From NCBI GenBank assembly GCA_034430895.1, contig DAOUDW010000109.1:165508-229507 (forward strand): 64,000 bases of DNA. Reading direction: 5' to 3'. Shown one piece after another: positions 63,152 to 64,000 of the stretch (position 1 is its first letter; each line of letters starts with the position of its first letter). A model generated the notes under the pieces. The model was not told the DNA's origin, made no database searches, and saw only the letters and a program-made list of their open reading frames with translations. Source of the stretch: WVZH01 sp034430895. GTDB lineage: Bacteria; Chloroflexota; Anaerolineae; Anaerolineales; E44-bin32. Made by a program: the position numbers and the translations under genes.

Positions 63152-63826
63152 TTATTGATCAAGAGGAATCAAATCACAGAAATAGAATCGACCCTCTCTT
63201 AAGACTTTCTCGCCGCGCTTGAACTTGATCCCATTAGAGAACAATGGGCCATTATAAACGTAAGTATGGAACTCCCCATGTTCCCCACATGGATCAACCG
63301 ATTTTGGAAGATCAGCTACAAAACTCCGATCGTATTCCCTTCCTACATACTCTCCATCAAGTGCTTCTGTATCGACACAGACAACAACTGCCCGGAAGCC
63401 GAGGTCAATGAAGGAGAGTGCCAACTCGGCGGTATCGGTTCCCCAAATGGGAAAAATGCCCTTCATGCCAATTCTTCCCAACCTCTCTTCACGATAATTA
63501 CGGACATCATCCAAGAATAAATCGCCAAACACAACTCCTCCTACTCCAACTCTGCTGTACTTCTCTAGAATATTTCCCATCAAATACCCGTATTCTTCAT
63601 CCGTGCACTGTTGCGGGATTAGTACTTCTTCAAGATGATATCCAAGCGACTTGGCTTGGCTCTTCAATAGAGACCTGCGTACGCCATGCATGCTGATGCG
63701 GTCATATCCCTGCGTAACCGTAGTCAGCAGCGCAGCAACTATGTGGTCGTTGTTCTGCAGTAATGTGTGCAAGGCATATGCGCAATCCTTACCACCACTC
63801 CAGGACATAATCACCTTGTTATTCAT
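63152..63826 (-). CDS. Dph6-like ATP-pyrophosphatase (adenine nucleotide alpha hydrolase), cassette-like
   Basis: A 224-residue protein with the PP-loop SWSGGKDCAYAL near residue 8, VVFGDLFLDDVRNYREE near 97, GMKGIFPIWGTDTAELA near 117 and CGEHGEFHTYVYNGP near 188, the signature of the diphthine-ammonia ligase (Dph6/MJ0570) group. Bacteria lack diphthamide, so the substrate here differs. The ATG at 63826 puts the PP-loop at its usual place. First visible gene of the array. Confidence 0.85.
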   Translation of the reverse strand: MNNKVIMSWSGGKDCAYALHTLLQNNDHIVAALLTTVTQGYDRISMHGVRRSLLKSQAKSLGYHLEEVLIPQQCTDEEYGYLMGNILEKYSRVGVGGVVFGDLFLDDVRNYREERLGRIGMKGIFPIWGTDTAELALSFIDLGFRAVVVCVDTEALDGEYVGREYDRSFVADLPKSVDPCGEHGEFHTYVYNGPLFSNGIKFKRGEKVLREGRFYFCDLIPLDQ

Positions 63827-63844
63827 ATCAATAACCAACACCAC

Positions 63845-64000
63845 AAGAGTAACATTATTCGAATGCGGCCTTCTATGATGGCGCTGTTGTCAAGCCCCAA
63901 TTTCTAATTCGATAGTACACCCTCTTGAGCTATTCCTCGCAACTGACCTTGCTGGCGGCTTCCTTTGGCGTCGGGCACTTTGTGCCTCGAACTACCTTCT
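63845..64000. other. Right edge, no gene seen
   Basis: 156 nt upstream of the Dph6-like gene, without a clear repeat box or gene. If the array is an integron, the next cassette or attI/integrase would lie beyond this edge. Confidence 0.4.

Overview
The window looks like a piece of a bacterial chromosome, most likely a Chloroflexota (Anaerolineae-type) genome. This rests on gene character only: lipoproteins with Thr/Pro-rich linkers and CARDB/DUF11-like beta repeats, a sigma/anti-sigma pair with a DUF4179-like membrane protein, several small membrane methyltransferases, an ATC-hydrolase family protein and a C-F-L-x-G-C-C-Y-G type Lgt relative. I see no rRNA, tRNA, CRISPR array, transposase or phage structural gene. 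Nearly all genes lie on the minus strand; the exceptions are the Lgt-like gene (2.6 kb), one methyltransferase (21.3 kb), a MarR/radical-SAM pair (29.5-31.4 kb) and a four-gene block at 41.7-44.7 kb.

Layout. 0-5 kb: a degenerate CPBP-family membrane protein, then two paralogous secreted lipoproteins flanking a divergent Lgt-like gene; both lipoprotein genes are followed by the same hairpin. 5-10.2 kb: a fructokinase-like PfkB kinase, two small membrane proteins, and a compact operon of CrtI-like FAD oxidoreductase, ferredoxin-type reductase and a Cys-rich small protein. 10.2-29 kb: a run of membrane proteins, soluble methyltransferases and small enzymes (SDR, sulfotransferase, VOC, DUF1330, CMD, SRPBCC), with a large FG-GAP-like lipoprotein at 16-18.5 kb. 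29.5-31.4 kb: a MarR regulator with a clear promoter/operator and a B12-binding-type radical SAM enzyme. 31.4-40.7 kb: DinB, ATC hydrolase, acyltransferase, methyltransferases, ASCH, alpha/beta hydrolase, MBL. 41.7-44.7 kb (plus): zinc ribbon, DUF1638, XRE-cupin and PurM/HypE-like genes. 44.6-47.4 kb: an ECF sigma/anti-sigma operon bounded by direct repeats and gene remnants. 47.3-55.2 kb: more accessory genes, some broken, ending with cysteine synthase.

The most notable region is about 55.5-63.9 kb. Eight minus-strand genes (Dph6-like ATPase, large lipoprotein, zinc ribbon, DUF4256, subclass-B1-like metallo-beta-lactamase, small membrane protein, GNAT, alpha/beta hydrolase) are each followed by a copy of one repeat family. 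The better copies begin with a GCCCAAC-type box just after the gene and end with a GTTAGGC- or GTTGGGC-type box just before the next gene, which is the arrangement of integron cassettes and attC sites. Two copies are exactly 199 bp and contain three tandem hairpins; one is a 90-bp site of ordinary attC size in which the stop codon of the GNAT gene lies inside the box. No integrase is in the window; because the cassettes read leftward it would be expected beyond the right edge.

Several genes are interrupted (10.6 kb, 29.05 kb, 50.5 kb, possibly 6.9 and 33.75 kb), so parts of the window are either decaying accessory DNA or carry sequencing indels.
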